A stretch of DNA of 64,000 nucleotides from Bdellovibrio sp. BCCA (GCF_037996825.1 NZ_JBBNAC010000001.1:1922001-1986000); one strand, 5' to 3'; positions 1 to 8,715 are shown, counted from the first letter of the stretch. Numbers and translations: made by a program. Notes: generated by a model not told the origin, from the letters alone.

Positions 1-786
1 GATGAGTTGAAATCTCCGGATCAAGTGACACAAACCCTTAGAAAAGGTTTTGTTTGGACAACGGGACATTCCAAAATGGTTATCACAGCCATTGCCGTTT
101 TTATCGTGATCGGCGCTGGTGCTTCGATCATGAACTACATGACTGAGAAAAAAGAAGTTTCTCAGCAAGAGAAATACTTCCTTCTTGAGAAAGCCTATAG
201 TGAGAAAAAACGTGGTTTTGAAGAAGCGGCTCGCGCTGAAGTGATGGCTGCTCAGTCTAAAGATAAAAAGAATGTTCCAGCCGTAGATCCTTCTAAAAAA
301 GCTTCTGGTGACATGCAAAAAGACTATGGTACGGAAATCACGGGCTTTGAAGCTTTCATCAATCAAGCTCCAGATACAAAAGCAGCTCAAATGGCGGCTT
401 TGAATTTGAGCGAAATCTACATGAACTACAAAAAGAACGACGAAGCGCTTGCGACGTTGGCGAAAGTAGAAAAAGGTCTTGATAAGAAAGACGTGCTGAC
501 AGGTCTTGTTCTTATGCAGATGGGAAATGCTTTGGCAGATAAGAGCGATTGCAAAGCGGCGATTGAAAAATGGCAAACTTTGACAAACAATAAAGCTTTG
601 GCCTTTGCTCATGATGAAGCGAAACTTCGCATGGGTCTTTGCTTTGAATCTATGAATGACTTGGCAAAAGCAGAAGAAATCTACACTGAGATCGGCAAAA
701 AAGACGATCAAGGCACAACAGATTTCGCGGCTTCTCGTGAAGCTCAAAAATATTTGCGTTTGTTAAAAGCGAAAAAGAATCTTTAG
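1..786 (+). CDS. YfgM-like membrane-anchored TPR protein (5' partial)
   Basis: The reading frame is open to the left edge, so the first visible TTG (position 7) need not be the start and the gene probably begins outside the window. A single hydrophobic helix (about residues 24-45 of the visible protein) follows a short cytoplasmic N-terminus. The rest is polar and helical with alanine/leucine repeats typical of a TPR tail, including a segment on element counts and intervals near LNLSEIYMNYKKNDEALATL. This is the layout of YfgM, which binds SecYEG and periplasmic chaperones. The bamB gene starts 12 bases downstream, the same order as yfgM-bamB in enterobacteria, which supports the call. Identity rests on topology and synteny, not on a diagnostic motif. 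Confidence 0.65.
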   Translation, partial: DELKSPDQVTQTLRKGFVWTTGHSKMVITAIAVFIVIGAGASIMNYMTEKKEVSQQEKYFLLEKAYSEKKRGFEEAARAEVMAAQSKDKKNVPAVDPSKKASGDMQKDYGTEITGFEAFINQAPDTKAAQMAALNLSEIYMNYKKNDEALATLAKVEKGLDKKDVLTGLVLMQMGNALADKSDCKAAIEKWQTLTNNKALAFAHDEAKLRMGLCFESMNDLAKAEEIYTEIGKKDDQGTTDFAASREAQKYLRLLKAKKNL

Positions 787-798
787 TCAGGGGACTTC

Positions 799-1953
799 AT
801 GAAGTCGATTCTTCTCGGATCTCTGGTGCTGGCTTTGGCAGGATGTGTGACAGTGGATCGCACTCTTGAGCAATGGAGTTCAAAAAATAACAGCAAAAGA
901 GAATACGAAGTTAAAACGGCGTGGGTTCGTCAGACGACTGTTAAAGACAATCTAGGCTTTCGTAAAATCAATCGCATGACACCTCTTTTGGTGAATGATC
1001 TGGTCATTCAAGGCAATGGTCTTGATGGCATCGTCGCTTACGAAAAAGAAAATGGCCGTCAGAAATGGCGTTTGGCGATTCCAAATGGTGTTGAGCCCAG
1101 TGCTACATCCATTCGTGATCGTTTGTTCGTAGGTGCGAGCGACGGGAATTTTTATTCTGTTGAATCCAGCTCCGGTCAAATTCAGTGGAGTTTTCCAACG
1201 AAGGCCGAAAATCTTTCCGCACCTTTGCTTGAAGAAGGCGTGGTTTATTTCTTAGCGGGCAACAACGTGTTTTACGCGCTTGATGCGGCGACGGGACGTC
1301 AATTGTGGTTGTATTCCCGTCAGGACACATCGCAGTTTTCAATTCGCGGTGGCAGCCAAGCGGCGTTTCATAACGGCACTTTGTATGTCGGATTCTCTGA
1401 CGGATCTTTGGTGGCTTTGAATGCGAAGACAGGCGCTGTGGTTTGGGAATTACAACTGAATCGCAACAAACGTTTCCGTGATATCGATGCAACTCCTGTG
1501 ATTGATGGAAATCAAATTTATATCGCAGGCTATGATGATAAACTTTATTGCGTGTCTTTAGATAAAGGCGAAGTGATCTGGCGTATTGATGGCGGCGGTT
1601 ATAGTGCTGTCACTATGATTGGAGACAAAATCATTTATCCTACGACCAATGGTGAAGTCTGGGCTTTGAAAAAAGCCAATGGCGATAAAGTTTGGAGCTA
1701 TAAACTTAAAGAAGGTATTGCTACTCAAGTAAAAGCTTACAAAGGTTCGCTGGTGTTTGGGGAGTCTCAGGGGAAATTAAAATTCCTAGATCCAAACTCT
1801 GGGGCGGAACTGGGCGCGATGGAACCTGGTCGGGGCATTCTTTCAGCTCCTCAGGTGGATGAAAAAGCTGGTCGCGTGTATTTCATTTCAGGCGAAGCCA
1901 ACCTTTTCGCGATCAACGCGGGTTGGATTAAAACACCTTATTTTAAGGAGTAA
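799..1953 (+). CDS. bamB: Outer-membrane assembly lipoprotein BamB (PQQ-like beta-propeller)
   Basis: BamB is the lipoprotein propeller that supports the BamA complex in folding outer-membrane beta-barrels. The 384-residue product has a lipoprotein signal with lipobox LALAGC (lipidated Cys16). It then shows repeated blades of the PQQ type, with recurring G-x-x-x-W and 'Y.LDAATGRQLW', 'VALNAKTGAVVWE', 'YCVSLDKGEVIW' motifs spaced by about 40 residues. The length matches the family (about 390). A GGGGA ribosome site precedes the ATG. It sits between a yfgM-like gene and a small lipoprotein with very short gaps, so the three are probably one operon. Confidence 0.88.
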   Translation: MKSILLGSLVLALAGCVTVDRTLEQWSSKNNSKREYEVKTAWVRQTTVKDNLGFRKINRMTPLLVNDLVIQGNGLDGIVAYEKENGRQKWRLAIPNGVEPSATSIRDRLFVGASDGNFYSVESSSGQIQWSFPTKAENLSAPLLEEGVVYFLAGNNVFYALDAATGRQLWLYSRQDTSQFSIRGGSQAAFHNGTLYVGFSDGSLVALNAKTGAVVWELQLNRNKRFRDIDATPVIDGNQIYIAGYDDKLYCVSLDKGEVIWRIDGGGYSAVTMIGDKIIYPTTNGEVWALKKANGDKVWSYKLKEGIATQVKAYKGSLVFGESQGKLKFLDPNSGAELGAMEPGRGILSAPQVDEKAGRVYFISGEANLFAINAGWIKTPYFKE

Positions 1954-1956
1954 GAG

Positions 1957-2337
1957 ATGAAAAAGCTGCTTATGACTTTACCTCTTGTGTTCGTTTTGGG
2001 TGCTTGCACTCATGGCAATTGCAGGACGCAAAAAGGGGCGGAAAAAACAGCCGTAACAAGTGAGGTTCCTGTGACTAAATCAGCAGCAACGGATCGTGTG
2101 AAAGTTTATAAACCCGATGGATCTCTTCAATGTGGTCAAGGTAAGGCCATCCCTGTTGCAGAAATGCAAAAACAACTGAAAGGGATTCAGGTTTATTCCT
2201 CTGCAAATAAAAACGATGGAATGATGCGAATCCAGCTTTGTGGTTCTCCAACAGGCAATAACAACGTCTATGAAATCGATCGCAAAGACCTCGAAGCCGC
2301 TTTAAAAGCGGGCTTTAAAGAGTGGACTTTCGAATAA
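1957..2337 (+). CDS. Small lipoprotein of unknown function
   Basis: 126 residues with a clear lipobox (VLGAC, Cys17) and a short polar mature part containing three further cysteines. The sequence 'KPDGSLQCGQGKAIPVAEM' followed by 'YEIDRKDLEAALKAGFKEW' suggests a small compact domain; I do not recognise the family. AAGGAG, located in the last codons of bamB, is its ribosome site, and only three bases separate the two genes, so it is very likely co-translated with bamB. An outer-membrane location is inferred from the lipobox. A link to barrel assembly is possible from position only. Confidence 0.75.
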   Translation: MKKLLMTLPLVFVLGACTHGNCRTQKGAEKTAVTSEVPVTKSAATDRVKVYKPDGSLQCGQGKAIPVAEMQKQLKGIQVYSSANKNDGMMRIQLCGSPTGNNNVYEIDRKDLEAALKAGFKEWTFE

Positions 2338-2344
2338 AAAATCA

Positions 2345-2446
2345 GACGGGGAGTCGGGTCTCATTGTGAGACAAAAATACCAGTATGGTATTTTTGCGCG
2401 TAAGCCCCGAAGGGGTTGAGGGCAGGAGCCCGAAACCCGTCTCCCC
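2345..2446. repeat. Structured intergenic repeat, copy 1
   Basis: A folded stretch between the bamB operon and the next gene. An outer inverted repeat (GGGGAGTCGGGT at 2348-2359 against ACCCGTCTCCCC at 2435-2446, 11 of 12 paired) encloses four hairpins: GTCTCA/TGAGAC (2358-2372, sharing two bases with the outer arm), AAAAATACC/GGTATTTTT (2373-2395), CCCC/GGGG (2405-2415) and GGGC/GCCC (2420-2431). The 60-base core 2373-2432 recurs at 49338-49397 with the three inner hairpins conserved. Hairpin AAAAATACC/GGTATTTTT could also terminate transcription in either direction. No open frame with a ribosome site is seen here. Confidence 0.75.
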
Positions 2447-2567
2447 TCTTGACAGGCGGGTGACAAATCTTGAATTTCGCCCCCTTCTCAGATTGAGATT
2501 AGCAAACCATTTTAAATACTTAACCCGACACACAGACTTTGCATAGGACACCTATGAGGTGTTTTCT

Positions 2568-4913
2568 ATGCGTAAGATCTATACTCTTGTACTGGCATTC
2601 TTAATCGCTACAGGCGCAGTGGGCGGCACGGCTCGCGCTGAAATGACGGCTGAACACAGAGCCCAATTGACTCAATTGGATTATCTTTTGGCGGTCGATC
2701 GTTTGGATTTCTATTCAGATGGTCTAGCGGATTATTTGATGGATCACGATCAGAAATTGGCTGCTGAAGCCATTCGCCGTATTGAACCTGAAGACTACGC
2801 AAAAGAACGATACACACAACAAGATCTCAACAATCCAGATAAATGGAATGAATTGATCTTGCGCATGTTACATAAGAAATTCCCCGAATTTAAGAACCTC
2901 ACTTTGAAAGATATCGAGTGGAATTATAACTTCTTCCGTAAAAAATTAATGGAAGGCTTTAAGGCTGATCCGATCACTTTAAAACGTGAAGCTTCTGTTT
3001 CTGGTTTAAACAACGAGCCTGTGACTTACAACAAAAGATCCATTCCCAATGTGGATGGCAAAGCTATTTTGCTAGATGCTGAACGATATATTTCTGAAAA
3101 AACAACTCGCGCACTTTTCTGGGATGCAGCGATCACTGGTAAAGCGATTGAATTCCACATGGGTACTGAGCGCGACTTCCGTCAAAGAGTGTCTCAAGAA
3201 GACCGAGAAGTCGTTGCGGAAGTAAAAACTCGTTCTGCGAACTACAATAAAATTTATTTGGTCTATGATGCTCGCACAAAAGAATATTCTTATGCGTTTA
3301 CGCGTATTTCTGGCGATGACCGAGTGAAACACTTGATCGCTCAATTGCGTATTTTGAAATACGAAAACAAAGTGGCTTTAAAGAGTGATTTTGTTCGTGT
3401 GTATGGAAATGCCAATGCCGTTCACAGACAGCAAGAACAACGTCTTGTGGAGCTATTTAAAACTCTTCCAAAAGCAGACATGGTTGTGATTGGTCAAAAG
3501 TCTGCGATCGGCAACGTAATTGCAATGGCTGGTATGATGGCTCAAGTTCAACCAGATATTAAATCCGTTGTCGGTCCTGAGAAATCACAAATTCAAAAAC
3601 TTTCTCAACGTGTGACTGAGACAGGAACTTATTTCTCTGTAACAACAAAAGCTCCTGTTGTGAAAACAGAGTTTGAAAAAATGCAAAATCCAATGGCTTC
3701 TAGTTATGAAATCGTAACTTCAGAACAGCCAAGTCATGACATTTCAGATGTTCTTTTAGAAACAAAAGACGGTCGCATCGTGCGCTGGAGATTTATCTCT
3801 AATATGTGGGGAGATGAAGTTGTTCCTGTCGCTCGCGCTATCAAGAATTCCGGCCACGACAAAGTGGTTTATATCGGAACTGCTGGTGGAATTATCGGAA
3901 AAGGTCTAAAAGTCGGGGACGTGGTTGCTCCCTCTAAGACTTACACCCAAGATGGCAAATTGTTTGATCTTGAAAAACCTTCTTACGGTACGGATTTCGT
4001 AAAAACAGGTCAGACTTTGGGGCAAGTGACGTCTCCGTTTGATGAAACTAAAAAGTGGTTTGATAAATGGAGCAACAAGATCGACGTTGTTGAACTTGAG
4101 ACGGGTTACTTAAAAGAAAACCTCGGTCCTAAAGTCAGCTTCCAACCATATCTTCTTGTCTCAGACGTTGTTGGCTCTGAGCATGAGACACTGGCAGTGG
4201 CTGCGGCGGACTCTGGAAAACGCAAGAACGGTCAACTAAAGCTTTTAGAGAGCTTGTTTGTGAATAACGGAATCAAAGCTCCGGTTTCAAATGTTGAAAT
4301 GATCTCGGCTGAAGGCGCAGTTAAAGCAATGTATCATAAAATTGATTCATTAAGAGCATCTCGCGACGTCACTTCGAAATTGCAATTAACTCAATTGGCT
4401 CTTCGCAAAGGCTTAAAAACGGATGCTGAGTTGGAAGCTTTAATTAAAGCAGAACCTTCTTTTGATCGTCAGCTTTTGATGGATAAGCTTGAGAAATATT
4501 CTGGTGCTTTGGAATTGATCTCTAAAAAGATTTCTGGAGTGAGCTTTGCGATCGTTGGTGGCGAAGAACTTTTGAATGGCACTTGGAATCCTAAGAAAGC
4601 TTTGAAGTTGCAAGTGATGGCAGGAAACATGTCTGCAGCTGATGCTAATAAAGTGTATGCTGCGGAACTTTCTAAAATCCAATCTGTGATGGGTAAAGAA
4701 CTCAGCATTGAAATGGTGACTTTCGATGCGGAAAAAACTCGTCAAGCGGTGTTCTTTAACTCGAACTCAAAACGAGTTCTTGCAAACCACTACGAAAATA
4801 AAATTCTTAAGAAATTAGGTTTAACTAAAGAAATCGATAAAAATGGTGGCGTTCGTTTCCGCGAAGTCACTGAGTTTGCTGGAGGTATGAGATGCGAAGC
4901 CGTCCTTTTGTAA
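2568..4913 (+). CDS. Secreted protein with nucleoside-phosphorylase-like (PNP/UDP) domain
   Basis: The ATG at 2568 is preferred over an upstream GTG (2559) because GAGG at 2555-2558 is correctly spaced for it. The 781-residue product has a signal peptide (about 25 residues, ending near ARA). After a 380-residue N-terminal region of unknown fold comes a segment that reads like the PNP_UDP_1 / MTA-SAH nucleosidase fold. It has the glycine loop G437-x-A-G-G441 followed by VGDVVAPS, the V-E-L-E511 segment equivalent to the substrate-binding M-E, and S532-D533 equivalent to the catalytic S-D. The family cleaves N-glycosidic bonds of nucleosides. Export is unusual for it. The C-terminal ~200 residues are helical and unrecognised. 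The gene overlaps the next, an ADP-ribosyltransferase candidate, by 22 bases, implying coupled translation. Confidence 0.7.
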   Translation: MRKIYTLVLAFLIATGAVGGTARAEMTAEHRAQLTQLDYLLAVDRLDFYSDGLADYLMDHDQKLAAEAIRRIEPEDYAKERYTQQDLNNPDKWNELILRMLHKKFPEFKNLTLKDIEWNYNFFRKKLMEGFKADPITLKREASVSGLNNEPVTYNKRSIPNVDGKAILLDAERYISEKTTRALFWDAAITGKAIEFHMGTERDFRQRVSQEDREVVAEVKTRSANYNKIYLVYDARTKEYSYAFTRISGDDRVKHLIAQLRILKYENKVALKSDFVRVYGNANAVHRQQEQRLVELFKTLPKADMVVIGQKSAIGNVIAMAGMMAQVQPDIKSVVGPEKSQIQKLSQRVTETGTYFSVTTKAPVVKTEFEKMQNPMASSYEIVTSEQPSHDISDVLLETKDGRIVRWRFISNMWGDEVVPVARAIKNSGHDKVVYIGTAGGIIGKGLKVGDVVAPSKTYTQDGKLFDLEKPSYGTDFVKTGQTLGQVTSPFDETKKWFDKWSNKIDVVELETGYLKENLGPKVSFQPYLLVSDVVGSEHETLAVAAADSGKRKNGQLKLLESLFVNNGIKAPVSNVEMISAEGAVKAMYHKIDSLRASRDVTSKLQLTQLALRKGLKTDAELEALIKAEPSFDRQLLMDKLEKYSGALELISKKISGVSFAIVGGEELLNGTWNPKKALKLQVMAGNMSAADANKVYAAELSKIQSVMGKELSIEMVTFDAEKTRQAVFFNSNSKRVLANHYENKILKKLGLTKEIDKNGGVRFREVTEFAGGMRCEAVLL

Positions 4914-6574
4914 AAAGAACTCTTCCTTGTTTGGCGGTGGTCCTGGCTGTAACAATGCAAGCGGTACCGGCGCACGCGGGTCTTTTTGATAAGATCATGT
5001 CAGCAGCAACGCAGATTTTAAACAATGCTAAGACGACTCCATCTCAACCACTTAAAAGTGGAATGACGGGGGCGCAGGCAGCCAATGCGACTCAAGCGTC
5101 TGGTACTGCAAAAGCACCGTTCAATGTCGAAGCAGATGTTATTGGAAAAATCGTTGCTGAAACTCAGCCGTCGCCTTATTCAACAGATCTTCGTAAGACG
5201 TCCAAAGCCGTGGCTGAAAAAGTAAGCCTTGTGGCGACAGAGACTCATACGGAAATCATTCCAGAATACACGGAAAAAGGTCTGATTTTCCGTATTCGTT
5301 ATGATGAAACGGCTCTTCAGAATCCAAAACTTCTTGTGAAAGATTTGGCTTTGGCAAGAATGCTCACTTCGACTTCAAATTATTGGGGCACTCAATCCAG
5401 CATCTTTGAAGGCACCATGAATGAAAAACTTCGTGCTGAAGTGGAATCTCCGCATGCGATTGCGGAACTTATCACAAATGTTCGCGAAGGCAGTCCGACA
5501 GCGAAAGCTCGTTGGAATACTTTGCAGGCGGATCTTTTAGAAAATGTTTCTGTAAAACAAAACATTCTTCAAGAAATGGGTCTTAGTTCAAATGTCGTTC
5601 AAGATATTCGTGAAGAATTAAAAGCTAAATCTGCAGCTCTTGATGAAGCGGCCGCTCAACACGCGCGCAAACAACAAAAGGCCTTGGATAAATGGAAATC
5701 TGAGACGGGTGCGCTTGATAAAATGGAAGCTATGCAAGACAAGCTTGATGATTTGATCTTAAAGAATGACCGTAAAGGCGTTCGTCAAATGCTTGAAGCT
5801 TATCTACCTTGGTCTGTGATGGAGCCCGTAGAAGCAAATACATGGAAAATCTGGCTTGAAGCCATCGAGCATCCAGATGCTTCAAAATCAACGGTCGCAT
5901 TCCGTGGTTTGAAATACGATACGGATAAAATCCAACGCAAACAAACTGCGAATGGCGAAGTTTATGGATTTATGTCGACAGTTTTAACTAAAAACCAAGG
6001 AAGTTATACGCGTCGTTTGAGATCTCTATCTACAAACCGCGAAAAAAATGGAGATATTGGATTTAAAGTTCACGGTGAAAATATCAGATCGACAAAGATC
6101 ACAGATCAGATGACGGCTCATGCAAGAAGTCCTGTGGCGTCGAGCTTTATCTCATTTACATACGATCCAAATATCGCTTACAGATTCATGGGTCAAAACG
6201 TAACAAAACAAGTTAAAGGAGAAAACGTTTCGGTTCCATACGGTGGTCTTTTGGTAGTTAAAATGGATTCACGCCGAATGATTCCAAACGTGCCATCTAT
6301 GTACAGCAATGAAATCGAACTTTTGGCGCCATTGTTGGTATTCCCAGATGAAGTTGTTAAATACAAAGAAGGATCATTTACCAATGAATATTCATTTGCT
6401 AATTTCGTAAAAGAAATCTCTGATAAAACCGGGATTAATTTCACGAACTGGTCTACGGCGGCAGATGCCAATAATGAAGGCCTTAGAGAAAGATACAATC
6501 GCGAAGGTCATGAGTTCCTGAAACAAATGACGGAAGTGAATTTAAAAGCGATGAGTTGCTCAAAAGTATTCTAA
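4892..6574 (+). CDS. Secreted ADP-ribosyltransferase-like protein
   Basis: 560 residues with a signal peptide cut near AHA-G (residue 29). The first 300 mature residues are helical with a charged coiled-coil-like stretch (about 245-300). The C-terminal part carries, in order, the three landmarks of R-S-E ADP-ribosyltransferases: R338 in AFRGLKYD, S421-F-T423 in FISFTYDPNIAYRF (the STS strand followed by the usual D-x-x-x-A-x-x-F), and E474-I-E476 in NEIELLAP (the E-x-E loop). Such enzymes move ADP-ribose from NAD to a protein or nucleic acid. E-x-E usually goes with arginine targets. GGAGG six bases before the ATG fixes the start inside the end of the phosphorylase-like gene. The target is unknown; a role in prey is inferred. 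A terminator follows. Confidence 0.68.
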   Translation: MRSRPFVKRTLPCLAVVLAVTMQAVPAHAGLFDKIMSAATQILNNAKTTPSQPLKSGMTGAQAANATQASGTAKAPFNVEADVIGKIVAETQPSPYSTDLRKTSKAVAEKVSLVATETHTEIIPEYTEKGLIFRIRYDETALQNPKLLVKDLALARMLTSTSNYWGTQSSIFEGTMNEKLRAEVESPHAIAELITNVREGSPTAKARWNTLQADLLENVSVKQNILQEMGLSSNVVQDIREELKAKSAALDEAAAQHARKQQKALDKWKSETGALDKMEAMQDKLDDLILKNDRKGVRQMLEAYLPWSVMEPVEANTWKIWLEAIEHPDASKSTVAFRGLKYDTDKIQRKQTANGEVYGFMSTVLTKNQGSYTRRLRSLSTNREKNGDIGFKVHGENIRSTKITDQMTAHARSPVASSFISFTYDPNIAYRFMGQNVTKQVKGENVSVPYGGLLVVKMDSRRMIPNVPSMYSNEIELLAPLLVFPDEVVKYKEGSFTNEYSFANFVKEISDKTGINFTNWSTAADANNEGLRERYNREGHEFLKQMTEVNLKAMSCSKVF

Positions 6575-6592
6575 GAATTGAATCAAAAATGC

Positions 6593-6623
6593 AGGCTCTA
6601 AATCGATGGATTTGGAGCCTTTT
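6593..6623 (+). terminator. Rho-independent terminator after the PNP/ART gene pair
   Basis: Arms AGGCTCTAAATC and GATTTGGAGCCT (one G-U pair) with loop GATG, then TTT. It lies 19 bases after the stop of the ADP-ribosyltransferase-like gene and closes that two-gene unit. Confidence 0.8.
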
Positions 6624-6727
6624 AAAGCCTCAGATCGAATATATCCAGAAAAGACATATACTATACGTTACATAATATAACTTATCAGAAGAATATGTAG
6701 ACCTTCCCCTGAACCTGTTTTAGCCAC

Positions 6728-7108
6728 TTAATCTGGTTGTGGCGGCGTTACGATATCAAAGGAATTCAACTTCCAAGTTTCTTTCCACGATGGATCTGTT
6801 GTCACGATCACCGTTGCAAGCAAACGTTCTGAAATAGGATCCAGTCCATCATTTGGATTTGCTACACAGATTGCTACGATCGATTTCGCCACCATTTTAT
6901 AGTTTGATAATGTTGGCTTAAGGTCTATGGATCCATATTCTTGAAAATCAGAACATACAAATGAGCCACCGTGTTTTGTGTAACTTTCTTCATGGGATTT
7001 GTATTCTTTTGATAAGCGAATCACTGATTCCGCTCGATTGAAAGAGGCTTTCGATACACTTGCTACCACGATAAAACTCAGCATAACGAAAAGATATGGG
7101 GCTTTCAT
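6728..7108 (-). CDS. Small secreted protein, unknown
   Basis: 126 residues. The ATG at 7108 is chosen because AAGGAG precedes it by eight bases and because it begins a good signal peptide (MKAPYLFVMLSFIVVASVSKA). The frame stays open further upstream, but that part would run into the divergent gene at 7281. The mature protein has two cysteines and ends in a proline-rich TPPQPD tail; I do not recognise a family. The divergent neighbour encodes a similar-sized secreted protein that also ends in a proline-rich tail, so the two may be functionally related, though no clear sequence identity is visible. Confidence 0.65.
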   Translation of the reverse strand: MKAPYLFVMLSFIVVASVSKASFNRAESVIRLSKEYKSHEESYTKHGGSFVCSDFQEYGSIDLKPTLSNYKMVAKSIVAICVANPNDGLDPISERLLATVIVTTDPSWKETWKLNSFDIVTPPQPD

Positions 7109-7280
7109 AGATTCTATTCTCCTTAAAACGCAGAAACCTATCACATCTCTCTTCCAACGTTCGTTAGAAGTTTGAAAGAAAAAGGGGATAGTGAGTCTCT
7201 CCCCGTCTCTTATGTATTTTTTCTGGCGAAGTTGACCGGTTTTTTTATTCGATTTTAACTGCGTATCCCGCGGAGGATTT

Positions 7281-7661
7281 ATGAAAAACTTGGCAGCTCT
7301 TTCAGTCTGTATTTTATCTTTTTCTATCTCAGCAAACGCAGGCCTTTTAGAAGACAACTGCAAACAACAAGCTTTAGAGATTGTTGAATCCACGCGAAAG
7401 ACTTTGCATGATTATCAGCCTTTTAATCTTGAAGCGAATCTGATTAGCACAAATCTCAGCAAAACACCTGGAATTGCTCGAACCTTTGAGTACGATGTCT
7501 TTATGATCGAAAATAACGGTGCTCTCAGGCCGGTTCATTACCTGGTTTACATGGGAGTGACTTCGTTAAACTACGACCGTTGTGACGCTGTTTTAAACGT
7601 CAGAACGATCTTTCCCCCTGCTCCCCCACAATCACGACCTGGACCACCGTGTGCGGATTAA
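7281..7661 (+). CDS. Small secreted protein with proline-rich C-terminus, unknown
   Basis: 126 residues, starting at an ATG behind CGGAGGA. The signal peptide ends near SANA (about residue 19). The mature part has three cysteines and a segment 'GALRPVHYLVYMGVTSLNYD' that looks like beta-structure, and it ends in PPAPPQSRPGPPCAD. No family is recognised. It is transcribed away from another small secreted protein (6728-7108) across a 172-base gap that must hold both promoters. Its stop abuts the stop of the convergent gene at 7662. Confidence 0.65.
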   Translation: MKNLAALSVCILSFSISANAGLLEDNCKQQALEIVESTRKTLHDYQPFNLEANLISTNLSKTPGIARTFEYDVFMIENNGALRPVHYLVYMGVTSLNYDRCDAVLNVRTIFPPAPPQSRPGPPCAD

Positions 7662-7955
7662 TTATTGAGCTAAAAATTCGCCAATGATTTGATTCGCAGA
7701 ATCTTCTGTATATTCAGGCGATAAAAGCATTTCGGAAAGAGTCAGAATCTCTTCGTCATCCAGACGAGATCTTATACACTTATCCGAAATCAAAGCTTTA
7801 ACGACTTCGCCTTGCACAGTTTTAAAAGGCAAATCGACAATACGCATTTGCTCGATTTTCTGCGCTGTTTTTTTGCGGGCTTTGCAGTACTTCGCTGGTG
7901 CCGCTTGAATTTGGAAAGACGTAAGTAACATTATAAAGACGATGAATGATTTCAT
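7662..7955 (-). CDS. Small secreted protein, unknown
   Basis: 97 residues with a signal peptide cleaved after about residue 19 (FQIQA-AP). The mature part is basic at first, has two cysteines (CKARKK and KCIRSR), and ends in an acidic helical tail. AAAGGAG lies eight bases before the ATG. No homologous family comes to mind. The gene is tail-to-tail with the preceding plus-strand gene with no base between the stops. Confidence 0.6.
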   Translation of the reverse strand: MKSFIVFIMLLTSFQIQAAPAKYCKARKKTAQKIEQMRIVDLPFKTVQGEVVKALISDKCIRSRLDDEEILTLSEMLLSPEYTEDSANQIIGEFLAQ

Positions 7956-8064
7956 AAAAACTCCTTTGCTAAATTCGCAAAACGTATATCAAAGGAGTTT
8001 CTGAATTTCTTAAATTAATCGCGGGACGCTATTCTTTTCCTCGCGGGATCAAGAGATAGCCATT

Positions 8065-8083
8065 TGTTCACAAACGGTGAACA
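8065..8083. other. Short inverted repeat downstream of the paiB-like gene
   Basis: TGTTCAC and GTGAACA flank a five-base loop (AAACG). It ends two bases beyond the stop of the minus-strand gene at 8086. No U-tract follows on that strand, so it is a weak terminator at best; it could also be a protein-binding palindrome for the 130-base gap it sits in. Confidence 0.4.
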
Positions 8084-8085
8084 GC

Positions 8086-8715
8086 TTATTTAAACTTTTC
8101 TGGAGTTGTGAGCTTCATGTATTTCAAAAGCTCACGGTCATTTTCTGATGTGCGCTTTGAAAACTCCTCAATGACACCCTGATAGTCATCCTTATCGCGG
8201 TTTTGACTGAGCTTGAATTTAGCGTCCACTGAAGTTGCGCTTAATTTGATCCAAACAATGGCTTTTAAAAGACCTTCATGAAAATCTTGCGGCAAATCGT
8301 AATTCCAGTTCGTGCCATTTTTGGCTTCATAATGATTCACCAAACGATTCATCAGCCCTTGGACTGTCGTTGCATCTTTAATTACTTCGCAATCACAAGA
8401 CGCATGAACGGCCGTATAGTTCCAAGTAGGAACATTCAATGGATCTTTATAATAAACCGGTGAAACATAAGCATGAGGCCCCGTAAAAACCACTGTGGCT
8501 TTTAAACTTTGAGAGAGCTGTTTCCACTGAGGATTTCCCAAAGCCAGGTGAGTCCAGAACACCAGCTTCTCCCCTTCTTGATCGACAAGAAAAGGATAGT
8601 GGTTTGCAGTCACGCCCTCGGAGGACGTATTGATTAAAGTGCCAAAGCTGTAGTCTTCGATGAAAGACTTAATCAGTTTAAGATCTTGTACTTGGGAATA
8701 TTTCGGAATGTACAT
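8086..8715 (-). CDS. PaiB-family FMN-binding protein
   Basis: 209 residues, the usual length for PaiB (about 200-210). Family marks are the N-terminal MYIPKY, ANHYPFLVD, WTHLALGNPQW, HAYVSPVYY and VPTWNYTAVHA. These build the split-barrel flavin-binding fold related to pyridoxamine-phosphate oxidases. PaiB in Bacillus is described as a negative regulator of sporulation and protease genes, but most homologues are uncharacterised flavoproteins. No partner paiA (GNAT) is adjacent, although an unrelated-looking GNAT gene lies next door on the same strand. Confidence 0.85.
   Translation of the reverse strand: MYIPKYSQVQDLKLIKSFIEDYSFGTLINTSSEGVTANHYPFLVDQEGEKLVFWTHLALGNPQWKQLSQSLKATVVFTGPHAYVSPVYYKDPLNVPTWNYTAVHASCDCEVIKDATTVQGLMNRLVNHYEAKNGTNWNYDLPQDFHEGLLKAIVWIKLSATSVDAKFKLSQNRDKDDYQGVIEEFSKRTSENDRELLKYMKLTTPEKFK

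Noticed and set aside
2449-2477. TTGACA at 2449 as the promoter of the phosphorylase-like gene
   Set aside because: The -10 position at 16-18 bases gives only GAATTT or TGAATT, too poor to call.
7109-7393. Extension of the minus-strand gene at 6728 upstream to 7393
   Set aside because: It would overlap the divergent secreted-protein gene at 7281, lose the signal peptide position, and has no ribosome site. The ATG at 7108 has AAGGAG.
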